5,331 bases of DNA from JAZRZI01 sp045601325 (GTDB taxonomy: Bacteria > Bacillota_I > Bacilli_A > RFN20 > CAG-826), in contig JAZRZI010000039.1 in the NCBI GenBank assembly GCA_045601325.1, positions 1 through 5,331 of the forward strand, written 5' to 3'. The notes beneath the pieces were generated by a model. That model had not been told where the DNA came from and ran no database searches. It saw only the letters and a list, made by a program, of their open reading frames with translations. A program made the position numbers and the translations under genes. This document shows positions 5,069-5,331 of this stretch, one piece after another (position 1 is the first letter of the stretch; each line of letters opens with the position of its first letter).

Positions 5069-5331
5069 CTAATTTATCATGTCAAATGCAATTGGATATC
5101 TTGATTTCTTCTCGCAGCAAATTAGCATTTCACTTCCAACAGAAACATCTCTGCCTTTCTTGTTAAATACAAATTCTCTTATAACGTCGTCATCTGTATC
5201 CATTTGTCTGCATTTAGCAATATAACTTTTCCCTAATCGTTTTATCTGAAAACATACATATTGATTTTCCGTGATATCTCCTTTTTTCCATTTAAGAACG
5301 ATTAAAACGACTCTGATAAGAAATACTAACG
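5069..5331 (-). CDS. Partial hypothetical protein, C-terminal about 86 aa
   Basis: The frame is open from the right edge of the window to TAG at 5071-5069, so the start lies outside. The visible part begins with a hydrophobic stretch (LVFLIRVVLIVLKW) that looks like the end of a membrane helix. It continues with a soluble, Lys/Asp/Cys-containing domain (CFQIKRLGKSYIAKC, then MDTDDDVIREFVF) and ends AFDMIN. I do not recognise the family. A bitopic membrane protein with a small beta-rich cytoplasmic or extracellular domain is the best description. A strong hairpin follows the stop, which supports a real gene. An internal start is possible but no ATG with a good SD in this frame is seen. Confidence 0.6.
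   Translation of the reverse strand, partial: LVFLIRVVLIVLKWKKGDITENQYVCFQIKRLGKSYIAKCRQMDTDDDVIREFVFNKKGRDVSVGSEMLICCEKKSRYPIAFDMIN

Overview
This is an AT-rich bacterial window with strong AGGAG-type ribosome binding sites, compact rho-independent terminators and the standard genetic code. It looks like accessory DNA of a low-GC Gram-positive bacterium (Clostridia or a relative). That assignment is inference: there is no rRNA, tRNA or housekeeping gene to anchor it. Three unrelated transposase families lie within 4 kb, so this is an insertion hotspot.

Region 1 (about 1-2640) is the most interesting part. It holds a 61-aa gene (210-395, +) with its own SD and terminator. A two-gene minus-strand operon follows: an ISL3-transposase-like protein (1116-2453) and a 117-aa membrane protein (762-1115) that starts on the base after the first gene's stop codon (TAAATG). 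The ISL3-like protein keeps the zinc-finger, helix-turn-helix and RNase H-like layout. By my by-eye alignment it has lost the first catalytic Asp (Ser154) and the catalytic Glu (Gln346), and it carries an extra polar C-terminal tail. A motif close to TTTACTTTAACTGTGGATTA occurs twice upstream of the 61-aa gene and four times upstream of the operon. It always points the same way relative to the downstream gene, and one copy overlaps the predicted operon -35 box while another abuts its SD. Two readings fit: a domesticated transposase acting as a DNA-binding regulator of a small membrane-linked module, or a roughly 2.5-kb ISL3-type element with passenger genes and multiple subterminal binding sites in inverted orientation.

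Region 2 (about 2640-4215) is an intact-looking IS4-family transposase gene (2785-4110, +) with a full DDE/YREK signature, followed by a strong bidirectional terminator. Its terminal inverted repeats could not be resolved.

Region 3 (about 4313-5010) is an IS200-type element with a single HUH/Y1 transposase gene (4407-4886, -). Its 5' side carries a terminator-like end hairpin and a stem that would sequester the tnpA SD, as known for IS200. The other end appears to have lost half of its hairpin.

Region 4 (5024-5331) is the 3' part of an unrecognised minus-strand gene with a membrane-like N-terminal segment, followed by its own hairpin. The only apparent functional cooperation is in region 1; the IS4 and IS200 copies look like independent insertions.
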